Assembly: GCF_000166775.1 (NCBI RefSeq)
Contig: NC_014720.1
Span: forward strand, 1,482,501-1,546,500
Direction of reading: 5' to 3'
DNA from: Caldicellulosiruptor kronotskyensis 2002
GTDB taxonomy: Bacteria; Bacillota; Thermoanaerobacteria; Caldicellulosiruptorales; Caldicellulosiruptoraceae
DNA: 64,000 nt
A program made the translations under genes and the position numbers. Shown here one piece after another: positions 8,573-17,172 of the stretch (positions are counted from its first letter, which is position 1; each line of letters begins with the position of its first letter). The notes under the pieces are model-generated. The model worked only from the letters and a program-made list of their open reading frames with translations, searched no databases and had not been told where the DNA came from.

Positions 8573-9745
8573 GTGAAAAAAATTGTTTCAATAATCCTCT
8601 TGTTAGTATTTGCGCTTTCAATATTTACTGTATCATTTGCTTCATCTAAAAATGCCATCAAGATAGGTGTAGATTTAGAACTTTCACAGGCAGTTGCTCA
8701 ATACGGACAAAAAGAACTCGAAGGTATAAGACTTGCAATTGACGAAATCAATAAAAAAGGTGGTATTGGAGGTAAAAAGATTGAACTTGTAGTTATTGAC
8801 AACAAATCTGACAAGACTGAAGCTCAAAATGTTGCAACAAAACTTGCTGTAAGAGAAAATGTTCTTGCTATTTTAGGACCGGCAACTTCAGGTGCTACAA
8901 AGTCAGCTGCAGTTGCTGCAACAAAGCATAAAGTTCCTATAATTTCACCTTCTGCAACAGATGATGCAGTTACAGTTGATGAAAGAACTGGGAAAACAAA
9001 GGCATATGTTTTCAGAACATGTTTTAACGACTCATTCCAGGGAAATGTAATGGCAAACTTTGCATTGAAAACTTTGAAAGCTAAAAAGGCAGCTATAATT
9101 TATGATGCGACTTCAGACTATAGCAAAGGACTATTAAAGAATTTCAAAAATATATTTGAGAAAAGCGGCGGAAAAGTTATTGCTCAAGAGGCATTTGGCA
9201 AGGGTGAACAAGATTTTAGCAGCATACTTACAAAAATAAGAGCCAAAAATCCAGATGTACTGTTTGCGCCTGTTTATTATGATGAAGCAGGACTTATCAT
9301 AAAACAAGCTCGTGAACTTGGAATGAATATTCCTATACTTGGTGCAGATGGTTTTGATGATCCAAAAGTTGTTGAAAAAGCTGGCAAAAAGAATGCTAAC
9401 AATGTGTTTTTCTCTGCTCATTATTCTTCCCAAGATACAGATGTGAAGGTTCAAGAGTTTATAAAGAAATTTAAAGCAAAATACAATCAAGAACCAAATG
9501 CATTTGCTGCTCTTGGTTATGACCTTGGGTATTTTATTGCAGATGCTCTCAAAAGAGCTAACTTGAAGTTTGACAGTGTAGCAAAGGACAGAGAAAGGTT
9601 GAAAGCGGCAATCGAAAATACAAAGAACTTTGTTGGTGTTACAGGAATTATAAGCATAAATAAATATCACAATGCTGAAAAATCTGCTGTTATTATTGAG
9701 CTCAAAGATGGTGTACAAAAATTTAAACAGAAACTTAATCCATAA
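8573..9745 (+). CDS. livJ: Branched-chain amino acid ABC transporter, substrate-binding protein
   Basis: This 390-residue periplasmic-binding-type protein of the Leu/Ile/Val family captures substrate for the LivHMGF importer. Residues 1-24 are a signal peptide (KKIVSIILLLVFALSIF). The mature part starts AIKIGVDLELSQAVAQYGQ and contains the LAILGPATSGATKSAA and PIISPSATDD binding segments. The GTG start follows AAAGGAGAG. No Cys is present at the signal-peptide end, so there is no lipobox, which is unusual for a Gram-positive binding protein. A hairpin separates it from the permease genes, which usually raises expression of the binding protein. Confidence 0.92.
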   Translation: MKKIVSIILLLVFALSIFTVSFASSKNAIKIGVDLELSQAVAQYGQKELEGIRLAIDEINKKGGIGGKKIELVVIDNKSDKTEAQNVATKLAVRENVLAILGPATSGATKSAAVAATKHKVPIISPSATDDAVTVDERTGKTKAYVFRTCFNDSFQGNVMANFALKTLKAKKAAIIYDATSDYSKGLLKNFKNIFEKSGGKVIAQEAFGKGEQDFSSILTKIRAKNPDVLFAPVYYDEAGLIIKQARELGMNIPILGADGFDDPKVVEKAGKKNANNVFFSAHYSSQDTDVKVQEFIKKFKAKYNQEPNAFAALGYDLGYFIADALKRANLKFDSVAKDRERLKAAIENTKNFVGVTGIISINKYHNAEKSAVIIELKDGVQKFKQKLNP

Positions 9746-9766
9746 AACTAAGTTACACTGAGATTC

Positions 9767-9800
9767 GGAAGGGGCAATTGTTAGTGAAATAGCCCCTTCC
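9767..9800 (+). terminator. Hairpin between livJ and livH, partial terminator
   Basis: A 9-bp GC-rich stem GGAAGGGGC (9767-9775) / GCCCCTTCC (9792-9800) is followed by only a weak T tract. Its position after a binding-protein gene suggests attenuation or 3'-end protection of the livJ message. Confidence 0.65.
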
Positions 9801-9864
9801 CTTATATTGTTTACCATTTGTTTCTAAAAATATTTTTTATGTTTTGAAAGAGGTGAGAAAAACG

Positions 9865-10749
9865 TTGTCTACTTTCATGCAACAATTAATAAATGGTATA
9901 ACTCTTGGAAGTATTTATGCTCTTATAAGTCTTGGTTATACCATGGTATATGGGATAATAAAACTTATAAACTTTGCTCATGGTGACATTTTTATGGTTG
10001 GCGCATATATTGCGTATTTGAGTGTTACATATTTGAAACTGGGTTTAATACCTTCTTTGATTATTTCTATGATGTTCTGCAGCATTTTAGGAATGCTTAT
10101 TGAGAAATTTGCCTACAAGCCTTTGAGAAACTCACCACGAATCTCAGCATTAATAACAGCAATTGGCGTTTCACTACTTTTGGAAAATTTGATGCAAATA
10201 GTAATGGGTGCTGATTCGAGAGTTTTTCCCAGGCTTGTTGATGAAAAAAATTATCATTTGTTTCAAAGCAAGATTGTAATAAACAATAAACAGATATACC
10301 TTTTAATTATTACAATCATTTTAATGATAATTTTAAACTTTGTTGTCAAAAGAACAAAGGTAGGAAAAGCAATGAGAGCAGTATCTCAAGATATGGATGC
10401 AGCAAGACTTATGGGGATAAACGTCGACACTACAATTTCATATACATTTGCAATTGGTTCTGCTCTTGCTGCAGCAGCTGGTGTTTTAGTTGGACTTTAC
10501 TATAACACTATAAACCCTCTTATGGGTGTTCTACCTGGCCTCAAAGCTTTTATAGCCGCTGTGTTTGGCGGAATAGGTATCATTCCTGGTGCAATGCTTG
10601 GTGGATTTTCACTTGGTATTATTGAAACACTTGTTAGTGGATATGGCAGTTCTATGTATAAAGATGCAGTTGCGTTTGCCCTTTTGATATTGATTTTGAT
10701 TATAAAACCTTCAGGTCTGCTTGGAAAAAATATAAAAGAGAAGGTGTAG
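9865..10749 (+). CDS. livH: Branched-chain amino acid ABC transporter permease LivH
   Basis: This inner-membrane permease of about 294 residues has many hydrophobic helices. The family signatures are LINGITLGSIYALISLGYTM near the start, INFAHGDIFMVGAY, and the EAA-like region MRAVSQDMDAARLMGINVDTT that contacts the ATPases. A TTG at 9865 with GAGGTGAG about 9 bases upstream is the most likely start; an ATG at 9877 is the alternative. It pairs with LivM to form the channel. Confidence 0.9.
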   Translation: MSTFMQQLINGITLGSIYALISLGYTMVYGIIKLINFAHGDIFMVGAYIAYLSVTYLKLGLIPSLIISMMFCSILGMLIEKFAYKPLRNSPRISALITAIGVSLLLENLMQIVMGADSRVFPRLVDEKNYHLFQSKIVINNKQIYLLIITIILMIILNFVVKRTKVGKAMRAVSQDMDAARLMGINVDTTISYTFAIGSALAAAAGVLVGLYYNTINPLMGVLPGLKAFIAAVFGGIGIIPGAMLGGFSLGIIETLVSGYGSSMYKDAVAFALLILILIIKPSGLLGKNIKEKV

Positions 10750-10755
10750 GGAAAG

Positions 10756-11694
10756 ATGAAGAAAAGACTTCTGGTATATTCTGTATTTATAATTGTTTTG
10801 TATTTAATAATAATGCTTTTAATAAAGATTGGTATTATAGACGATTATATCAAACTAAACCTCTTTTTGATAATGTTAAATATTATTTTGGCTGTTAGTT
10901 TAAATTTAATAAATGGTATCACTGGTCAGTTTTCCCTTGGACACGCAGGATTTATGGCAATTGGAGCATATACAACTGCAGTTTTAACAACTCTTGAAAA
11001 ACCAGTACCATTTTATCTCACCGTTTTAATTGGTGGGTTGTTTGCAATGATATGTGGTCTTATTATTGGTCTTCCTGTGCTAAGGCTGAGGGGTGACTAT
11101 CTTGCAATTGCTACACTTGGTTTTGGAGAGATTATAAGAGTAATCATACAGAATATAGATTACTTAGGTGGAGCAAGTGGAATAAGTGATATACCACAAG
11201 GAATTGACTGGACCGGATATTTTGTCATTACAGTTTTAAGTGTAGTGGTTATATTAAACATTATCAATTCCTCGTTTGGTAGAGCTATGATTGCCATCAG
11301 AGAAGATGAGATAGCTGCAGAAGCTATGGGAATCAATACAACTTTATATAAAGTCCTTGCATTTATGATAGGTGCCTTTTTTGCAGGTGTTGCAGGCTCA
11401 ATTTATTCTGGTTCTTTTGGATTTATTCAGCCAGATATGTTCAACTTCTTTAAATCAATTGACATATTAGTAATAGTTGTTTTGGGTGGGCTTGGAAGCA
11501 TATCAGGTTCAATTATCTCCGCTATAGTTTTAACTATAATCTCTGCGTTATTACAAGATTATCCAGCTGTGAGGATGGTCTTATACTCTATTATTTTGAT
11601 AATAATTATGTTATTTAGGCCTCAAGGGCTTATGGGGACAAAAGAAATAAAACTTTCAAAGCTTATACCAATTGGTGGTGAGAAAAATGCTTAG
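10756..11694 (+). CDS. livM: Branched-chain amino acid ABC transporter permease LivM
   Basis: This 312-residue second permease subunit is six bases downstream of livH. It shows the LivM marks: LAVSLNLINGITGQFSLGHAGFMAIGAY, LRLRGDYLAIATLGFGEIIR and the EAA-type loop AIREDEIAAEAMGINTTLYK. It is strongly hydrophobic throughout. Its 3' end overlaps the start of livG by 8 bases, so translation is coupled. Confidence 0.92.
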   Translation: MKKRLLVYSVFIIVLYLIIMLLIKIGIIDDYIKLNLFLIMLNIILAVSLNLINGITGQFSLGHAGFMAIGAYTTAVLTTLEKPVPFYLTVLIGGLFAMICGLIIGLPVLRLRGDYLAIATLGFGEIIRVIIQNIDYLGGASGISDIPQGIDWTGYFVITVLSVVVILNIINSSFGRAMIAIREDEIAAEAMGINTTLYKVLAFMIGAFFAGVAGSIYSGSFGFIQPDMFNFFKSIDILVIVVLGGLGSISGSIISAIVLTIISALLQDYPAVRMVLYSIILIIIMLFRPQGLMGTKEIKLSKLIPIGGEKNA

Positions 11695-12457
11695 AATAAA
11701 AAATGTAACAGTAAATTTTGGAGGAATTATAGCTCTGAACAATGTCAACATTGATATTGAAAAAGGTGCAATAATCGGGCTAATCGGTCCCAATGGTGCT
11801 GGGAAAACCACAGTGTTCAATGTGATTTCAGGTATATATAATCCTAATACTGGCAGGATAGAATTTTCAAACTACGATATTACTTATAAAAAGACATACC
11901 AGGTTTCTGCGCTGGGGATTTCAAGGACTTTTCAGAACATAAGATTGTTCAAGGAACTCAGTGTAATTGACAATGTGAAAATTTCTTTTCATAAGAACAT
12001 TAGTTATAACCTTTTTGATGCGATTTTCAGAACATCGAAGTTTTTGAAAGAAGAGGAACAAAATCATAAAAAAGCTGAAGAACTTCTAAAAATTTTTGGA
12101 CTTTATGAAAAAAGATTTGAACTTGCTAAAAATCTACCCTATGGTGAACAAAGGAAGCTTGAAATTGTTCGTGCACTTGCAACATCACCAAAACTGCTTT
12201 TATTAGACGAACCAGCAGCTGGAATGAATCCTCAAGAAACACAGGAACTAAAGAACCTTATTAAATTTATAAAAGAGAAGTTTGATTTGACTATACTTTT
12301 AATTGAACATGACATGTCGGTTGTAATGGACATATGTGAGAAAATCTATGTTCTTGACTATGGAGAAGTTATAGCTGTCGGAACTCCTATTGAGGTCAAG
12401 AACAACCCTCGTGTGATAGAAGCCTACCTTGGAGAGGGGGATTTAGAGTTTGCTTAA
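11687..12457 (+). CDS. livG: Branched-chain amino acid ABC transporter ATPase LivG
   Basis: This 256-residue cytosolic ATPase energises the LivHM channel. It has Walker A GPNGAGKTT, a signature in the modified form LPYGEQRKLEIVRAL, Walker B LLLLDEPAAGMNP, and the switch His in LLIEHDMSVVMDICE. The ISRTFQNIRLF Q-loop segment is typical of LivG. The ATG at 11687 follows GGTGGTGAG and overlaps the livM stop. Confidence 0.94.
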   Translation: MLRIKNVTVNFGGIIALNNVNIDIEKGAIIGLIGPNGAGKTTVFNVISGIYNPNTGRIEFSNYDITYKKTYQVSALGISRTFQNIRLFKELSVIDNVKISFHKNISYNLFDAIFRTSKFLKEEEQNHKKAEELLKIFGLYEKRFELAKNLPYGEQRKLEIVRALATSPKLLLLDEPAAGMNPQETQELKNLIKFIKEKFDLTILLIEHDMSVVMDICEKIYVLDYGEVIAVGTPIEVKNNPRVIEAYLGEGDLEFA

Positions 12458-13154
12458 AGTAAATGAAATTGACGTATTTTACGGTGCTATTCAAGCATTG
12501 TTTTCTGTTTCACTTGAGGTTAAAAAAGGAGAGATTGTAACATTAATCGGAGCAAATGGTGCAGGAAAATCAACGCTGCTAAAGACTATATCTGGTTTGA
12601 TAAGACCACGTTCAGGCACTATTTTGTTTGAGGATATTGATATTACCAAAAAATCTTCAATGGAGATTGTTAAACTTGGCATTTCTCACGTGCCAGAAGG
12701 AAGACGCGTGTTTCCTGAAATGACGGTATTAGAAAATTTGGAGCTTGGAGCTTTTTTGAGGAAAGATAAACAGGCAATAAAAAAAGACTTAGAACTTGTG
12801 TTTGAAAGATTTCCAAGACTATATGAAAGAAAAAATCAACTTGCAGGGACACTTTCTGGCGGAGAACAGCAAATGCTGGCAATCGGAAGGTCTCTAATGT
12901 CAAGACCCAAATTACTTCTGCTTGATGAGCCTTCTATGGGACTTGCACCTATACTTGTAACAGAGATTTTTAAGATAATAAAAGAAATTAATTCTCAGGG
13001 GACAACTATTCTTCTGATTGAACAGAATGCTAACATGGCACTTTCAATAGCTGACAGAGCATATGTAATAGAGACGGGTAAAATTGTTTTATCCGGAGAG
13101 GCAAAAGAAATTGCAGCAAATCCTGAGGTTAAAAAAGCATATCTGGGTGGGTAA
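12450..13154 (+). CDS. livF: Branched-chain amino acid ABC transporter ATPase LivF
   Basis: This 234-residue second ATPase of the importer has Walker A GANGAGKSTLL, Q-loop region ISHVPEGRRVFPEMTV (typical of LivF), signature TLSGGEQQMLAIGRSL, Walker B LLLLDEPSMGLAP and switch His region replaced by LLIEQNANMALSIAD. The TTG start overlaps the end of livG and follows GGAGAGGGGG. It is the last gene of livJHMGF and is followed by a strong terminator. Confidence 0.94.
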   Translation: MLKVNEIDVFYGAIQALFSVSLEVKKGEIVTLIGANGAGKSTLLKTISGLIRPRSGTILFEDIDITKKSSMEIVKLGISHVPEGRRVFPEMTVLENLELGAFLRKDKQAIKKDLELVFERFPRLYERKNQLAGTLSGGEQQMLAIGRSLMSRPKLLLLDEPSMGLAPILVTEIFKIIKEINSQGTTILLIEQNANMALSIADRAYVIETGKIVLSGEAKEIAANPEVKKAYLGG

Positions 13155-13171
13155 TTATTCTAAGGGAAAAT

Positions 13172-13230
13172 ACAGGGCTTTGTCCGACAAAAATTTGCGG
13201 AAAAGCCCTGTTAATTTTTATTTTTTTTCC
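13172..13230 (+). terminator. Terminator of the liv operon
   Basis: A 10-bp stem ACAGGGCTTT (13172-13181) / AAAGCCCTGT (13202-13211), with an inner TCCG/CGGA pairing, is followed by a long T-rich tract. Confidence 0.9.
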
Positions 13231-13607
13231 TTCTGTGTTTTAGGGAGCAGGAGAGGAAGACCGAAAAAATTTAAGTTACATCATTTATCATACCTCTATC
13301 TTGTACCTTCTCCGACCTTGTTATCCTCTTGCTTATTTTTTTATACATACTTTATAATCAATATTATCGATGCCTCAAATTACCCTTCCTATAGCACTCT
13401 CAAAAATCTAAAACTTTACTCGTATCAATCTTTACCTGGCAGTCATTTAGACTGAGGCAAAATACAGGAGAATTTTTTTACATGTCCTTCTCTCTGGCTT
13501 TATTTTACTTGCCAAAGTTTTTATAACCTTGTCCCTTCAACAATTTTTGCTACTTCGTAAATTATAAATGATTAATGTTTTATGTCTAAAATTATATTTT
13601 AGAACGA
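13231..13607. other. AT-rich intergenic stretch, nothing recognised
   Basis: About 375 bases without a recognisable gene, strong hairpin or repeat. It may contain decayed accessory DNA that marks the left edge of the second island. Confidence 0.5.
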
Positions 13608-13793
13608 TTATTTTCTTCTATTCACTAATTTTATTAACTCTCTCTGAAATAAACTACCCCATCCTAAAATTAGAATAATGAAGATTAACAATGCTACATT
13701 ACCTTTAATCTCAAAAAACACTCTTAGTATCACAGCAGCTAGTATAATTACGATAAATCCAATAATGTATAACCAAACCTTTCTGTTACTCAA
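13608..13793 (-). CDS. Small two-helix membrane protein, unknown
   Basis: About 61 residues, with two membrane helices (VWLYIIGFIVIILAAVIL and ALLIFIILILGWGSLF) and a basic tail ending VNRRK. The TTG at 13793 follows AAAGGAGG with good spacing; the longer upstream frame overlaps the ATPase gene and lacks a site. It lies just after the exporter-ATPase fragment on the same strand, so it may be an immunity or accessory protein of that transporter. No family recognised. Confidence 0.55.
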   Translation of the reverse strand: MSNRKVWLYIIGFIVIILAAVILRVFFEIKGNVALLIFIILILGWGSLFQRELIKLVNRRK

Positions 13794-13809
13794 TTTAAAA
13801 AAACCTCCT

Positions 13810-14496
13810 TTATAATTGATTTTTATATTGAGCAAGGTCAATAATCCTATCATACACTAAATTATCACTATCTGAATGCGATACAATTACAAATGACTTA
13901 TCTTGCTTTTTCATTTCAAAAATAATATCTGCTAAAATAATCTTACTTTCTGTATCTAAACTATTAAATGGCTCGTCCATAAGATACAGCTCAGCTTTTT
14001 TAGCCAGCATCATAGCTATAAATAATTTTTGCTTCATTCCTGCTGAATATTCTGAAACAGTTTGTTTAAGATACGTACTTATGTTTAATAAGTTGCATAA
14101 CTCATACACTTTTTTAATGTATTCGTTATCATCAAAAACATATGAGAAAAACTTTATATTTTTAAAACCAGAAAGATTCTCAAGTAAGTATATTTTGTCT
14201 GGAACATAAGAAAATTTGAACTTTATATCCGAAAATCTTACCTGTTTACCATCCAAATATGCTGAGTAAATAAGTTTGTCGTCTTCGATGATTCCCATCA
14301 AAATCTTTAATAATGTGGTTTTTCCACTCCCATTAGGCCCCTTAATTTTTATTATTTCATTCTTATTTATAGACATATTTAGATCTTTTAATATCCACTT
14401 CTTTCCATCATAGCTATAGCTAAGATTTTCTATTTGTAGATGTGGAATAGGATTTGGCTCTACTCCTAAAAATGACAGCCTCTCATTTCTACTTCT
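13810..14496 (-). pseudogene. 5'-truncated ABC exporter, nucleotide-binding domain only
   Basis: The open frame holds a complete nucleotide-binding domain: the conserved N-terminal strand HLQIENLSYSYDGKKW, Walker A GPNGSGKTTLL, signature region VSEYSAGMKQKL, Walker B LYLMDEPFNSLD and switch region VSHSDSD. The frame stays open upstream through RNERLSFLGVEPNPIP, which resembles the linker after the membrane domain of type I exporters, and then hits a stop at 14497. No start codon precedes the conserved part, so the membrane (and any peptidase) domain has been lost. It may have been a bacteriocin-type peptide exporter; that is inference. Confidence 0.65.
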
Positions 14497-14499
14497 TTA

Positions 14500-14808
14500 G
14501 CTTTTTTTCACTTCCCCCATAAAATTCTGCTCCATTATTCTTTTCGGATTTTTATTTGGTTTCTTACATTTCTCACTAATTCTCTGGCTTTTTCAGGAGA
14601 TATTTTTCTTACTTCATGATATGATATTCATAGTAGGCTGTTCTCCCATCCTGGTAGTTTTTTGACTTTTCTTTTGAATGTGAGATTACACTTTTTAATC
14701 ATATTCATGCCAGGATGGAGGCAGCCTCAATTCTTTTTATAACTTTCCCAAAAGCAGCTTCGTACATCCTTTCGTTGTGGTAAATATCTTTACACTTATT
14801 CGAGTTCT
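14500..14808 (-). pseudogene. Decayed coding remnant, possible transposase or integrase
   Basis: Broken minus-strand frames contain short protein-like pieces, for example YHNERMYEAAFGKVIKRIEA and KISPEKARELVRNVRNQIK, interrupted by stops. They look like an old transposase or integrase gene but cannot be assigned to a family. The stretch truncates the exporter gene on one side and meets repeat copy B on the other. Confidence 0.35.
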
Positions 14809-15032
14809 CATTTCTTCATCCCACTTGATTTTTTAGTATGATTGTTTCTTTATTCTCTTATTTAGAGCACTTTATTCTCAAACTATTTTTCTGTAAACTT
14901 CTTCTTGGAATTTCTATGCAAATTTTATCTCATATATTTTCACACTGTCAATCCCGTTTTTTTTTTTAGTCCATTTTCAGCTAAATTTTGAGCTCAGAAT
15001 ACTCTTTTCTTTAAATAGCTTAAAATTTCTTC
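14809..15032 (-). repeat. Promoter-leader repeat, copy B
   Basis: Inverted second copy of the 4245-4467 unit, with the same TTGACA-18-TAAAAT promoter and leader read on the minus strand. The similarity stops at the position where copy A meets its start codon. The sequence after it is the decayed remnant at 14500-14808. Confidence 0.7.
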
Positions 15033-15052
15033 AATTTTCTCAAGTTTATAAC

Positions 15053-15097
15053 AAAACAAGACCGACCTACAATTATTTTCTCGGTCGGTCTTGTTTT
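15053..15097 (-). terminator. Terminator, probably the displaced end of the pyr operon
   Basis: A perfect 15-bp stem, AAAACAAGACCGACC (15053-15067) with GGTCGGTCTTGTTTT (15083-15097), has T runs on both sides. Removing the insertion sequence and one target copy puts it about 10 bases after the pyrE stop, so it is the likely original operon terminator. Confidence 0.8.
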
Positions 15098-15106
15098 AAC
15101 ATCCTT

Positions 15107-15114
15107 TCTATTTT
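15107..15114. repeat. Target-site duplication, left copy
   Basis: TCTATTTT directly before the left end of the insertion sequence, identical to 16596-16603. Eight bases is the length usually made by ISL3-family elements. Confidence 0.9.
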
Positions 15115-16595
15115 GGCTCTTTGTCAAGAGTTGGGGTGGGTACTCTGAATGCCCACCTTTTTCAGTTTTATCAACCAAGCATTAATTGTAATATATGCCT
15201 ATTACAGGTAAATAATTTTAAAAACCTAATATTGCCTTTCCCCGCGACTTTTGCGGGTTTTAAATATTCTCTTTCTAACTCCTAACTACCACAACTGTAT
15301 AAAATCCTCTTTCTAAATCTCTCAAAATTTCTATATCCAAATGCATTTCTCTTTAAAACTTTTATCTTATTGTTAAAACCTTCTGTTACACTATTTGTAT
15401 ATGGAACATCAAATGAATTTACTATCTCTGAAAACCAGTTCCTAAAAACCTTTATACATCTGCAAAATTCAGAAAGGCCACTTCTCTCTGCTGCCTCTAT
15501 CCATTTTTTAATTCAACTTTTGCTTGTGCTGAATTACTGCTTTCCAAAACTTTTCTAAATTCTTCCTTGAGTCTATGCGCTTTCCTTAAATCTCTACTGT
15601 ACCAAAACATCACTTCTAACTCTTCTCTCTGCTCTGCTGTAAGTTCTTCATAAGACTTTAACAGTAGTTTCCTGCTTCTCTTGAAATACTTCCTTAAATT
15701 ATCTTCTAATTCCTTTTGTACTCTCTTCCTTACATTTTCTAACGCCCAATACACATATCTTGTAAAATGAAATTTGTCTATTACTATTTTCGCGTTTTTA
15801 AAATATATCTTTGCTGTCTCCACAAATTGTCTCCACATGTCACATACAAAATATTTTACTTTATCCCTATCCTTCAATCTCTTAAAATATTCAATCAAAA
15901 CATCTTGTCTTCTGTCTTTTAAAATTTCTACTATCTGCTTTTTCACAGGGTCCACAATTATACACTGATATTTAGCTCCACCTGCATTTCCTTTGAATTC
16001 ATCTATGCATATCGCCTCAGAAGAAAAATCCTCTATTTTCTTGGTAGGACTTACCTTATCAAATAACCTCATAACTGTTGTAACTGATACATTTGTCTGT
16101 CTTGCCACTTCTTTCATACTGCTTAAGCTACTGAGCTGACTTATAATGTATGCTGCTAATCTATTTGTCATTCTTTGTCCTTGCCTAAAAAATTTATGTG
16201 TTCAAAAAATTTCTTTCCACATTCTTTGCAAACATATCTTCGCTTTCTTAAAACTAAATATGTTCTCTTACCCATTATTGGTACGTCCTTTACTCTTTGG
16301 ACACGATAATCATGTATCTTGCTTGTGATACTACCACACTTAGGACACTTGTGAGGTTTTTGCGTCTGACTTATGTGCAGTTCTACCTCCTTTTCGCTTT
16401 CTACTACTTGGTGGAGAATGATATCTTTTGATTTCAAAAGTTCTGTGATATAATTATGATTGAGCACTTATTCTGGATGCCTCCTTTCTTTTGTGTGTTT
16501 TTTTTATCTCTAAAAACAATTTTAATTATAGCAGGCATTCAGAATAAGTGCTATATTTTTTCTTTTCTTACCACCCCAATATTTATTATAGAGCC
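15115..16595 (-). mobile_element. ISL3-family insertion sequence (inactivated), 1481 bp
   Basis: The ends begin GGCTCT on both sides and share TTGGGGTGG at positions 17-25, with a diverged stretch between. The left end reads GGCTCTTTGTCAAGAG, the style of ISL3 termini. Perfect 8-bp target duplications flank it. A TTCTGAATGCC-type motif recurs near both ends, and one pair forms a subterminal palindrome (16464-16552). The single transposase gene runs on the minus strand and carries two frameshifts, so the element cannot move by itself. Confidence 0.9.
15282..16467 (-). pseudogene. ISL3-family transposase, two frameshifts
   Basis: The three frame segments together make an ISL3 transposase. The N-terminal part (16467 to about 16195) has the zinc-finger pairs CPKCGS and CKECGK. 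The central DDE part (to about 15500) has an HTH (SSMKEVARQTNVSVTTVMR), ICIDEFK, VCDMWRQF and IVIDKFH. The C-terminal part ends NSVTEGFNNKIKVLKRNAFG and LYSCGS. Frame breaks lie in the T/A run near 16195-16210 and in the A run near 15503. The segments align end to end without missing domains, so the decay is recent. Confidence 0.88.
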
Positions 16596-16603
16596 TCTAT
16601 TTT
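16596..16603. repeat. Target-site duplication, right copy, overlapping the pyrE stop
   Basis: TCTATTTT directly after the right end of the insertion sequence. It contains the pyrE stop codon (16597-16599 on the minus strand), so the duplication restored the gene end. Confidence 0.9.
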
Positions 16604-17172
16604 ATCTTTCTACTCCCTGGCTTTACAATAGGAACTCCTTCCCTGCAAAGAGGGCATTCATCTGACTCGTAAGTTTCAATGCTAAGAGTCAAAAGTGTCT
16701 TTAGAGGATATCCTAAATCCACTTTACCACCACTTCTATCAACAATACCGGCAATTGCTACAATTTCTCCCTTGTACTCTTTTACAATTTCAATTATTTC
16801 TTTCACAGACCCGCCTGTTGTTATGACGTCTTCAACTACCAAAACTTTTTCTCCCTCTTCAATCTTAAATCCTCTTCTAAGTTTCATTATCCCATCTTCT
16901 CTTTCTGCAAAGATGGAACGGCAATTTAGCTGTCTTGCAAGTTCGTACGAAAGCGTTACTGCTCCTAATGCAGGTCCTATAACAACGTCAATTTGCTTAT
17001 CTTTAAAGTATTGTGCAAGGTCCCTGCAGATCATTTCTGCCAAGTTTGGGTACTGCAATACTTTTGCACATTGAAGGTACTTTGCACTGTGTTTTCCAGA
17101 GGATAAAAGAAAATGTCCTTCCAAAAGTGCACCCGTGTCTTTGAACATCTGAATGTAAGCCTCTTTATTCAT
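16597..17172 (-). CDS. pyrE: Orotate phosphoribosyltransferase
   Basis: PyrE joins orotate and PRPP to give orotidine monophosphate, step 5 of UMP synthesis. The protein has 191 residues. The PRPP-binding motif VLVVEDVITTGGS is clear, as are FLLSSGKHSAKYLQCAKVL at the N-terminus and the CPLCREG cysteine pair near the C-terminus, seen in clostridial-type PyrE. The ATG at 17172 follows AAAGGAGAG and overlaps the previous gene by 8 bases; a longer frame to 17190 lacks a site. It is the last gene of the operon, and its stop codon is the target of the insertion sequence. Confidence 0.95.
   Translation of the reverse strand: MNKEAYIQMFKDTGALLEGHFLLSSGKHSAKYLQCAKVLQYPNLAEMICRDLAQYFKDKQIDVVIGPALGAVTLSYELARQLNCRSIFAEREDGIMKLRRGFKIEEGEKVLVVEDVITTGGSVKEIIEIVKEYKGEIVAIAGIVDRSGGKVDLGYPLKTLLTLSIETYESDECPLCREGVPIVKPGSRKIK

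Noticed and set aside
9134..9817. Long minus-strand frame (227 codons) opposite livJ
   Set aside because: Overlaps an intact binding-protein gene completely; its translation has no family features and reflects the AT-rich codon pattern of the other strand.
13084..13455. Open frame of 123 codons running through the liv terminator
   Set aside because: It overlaps the livF 3' end in another frame and crosses a strong terminator; the protein has no recognisable features.
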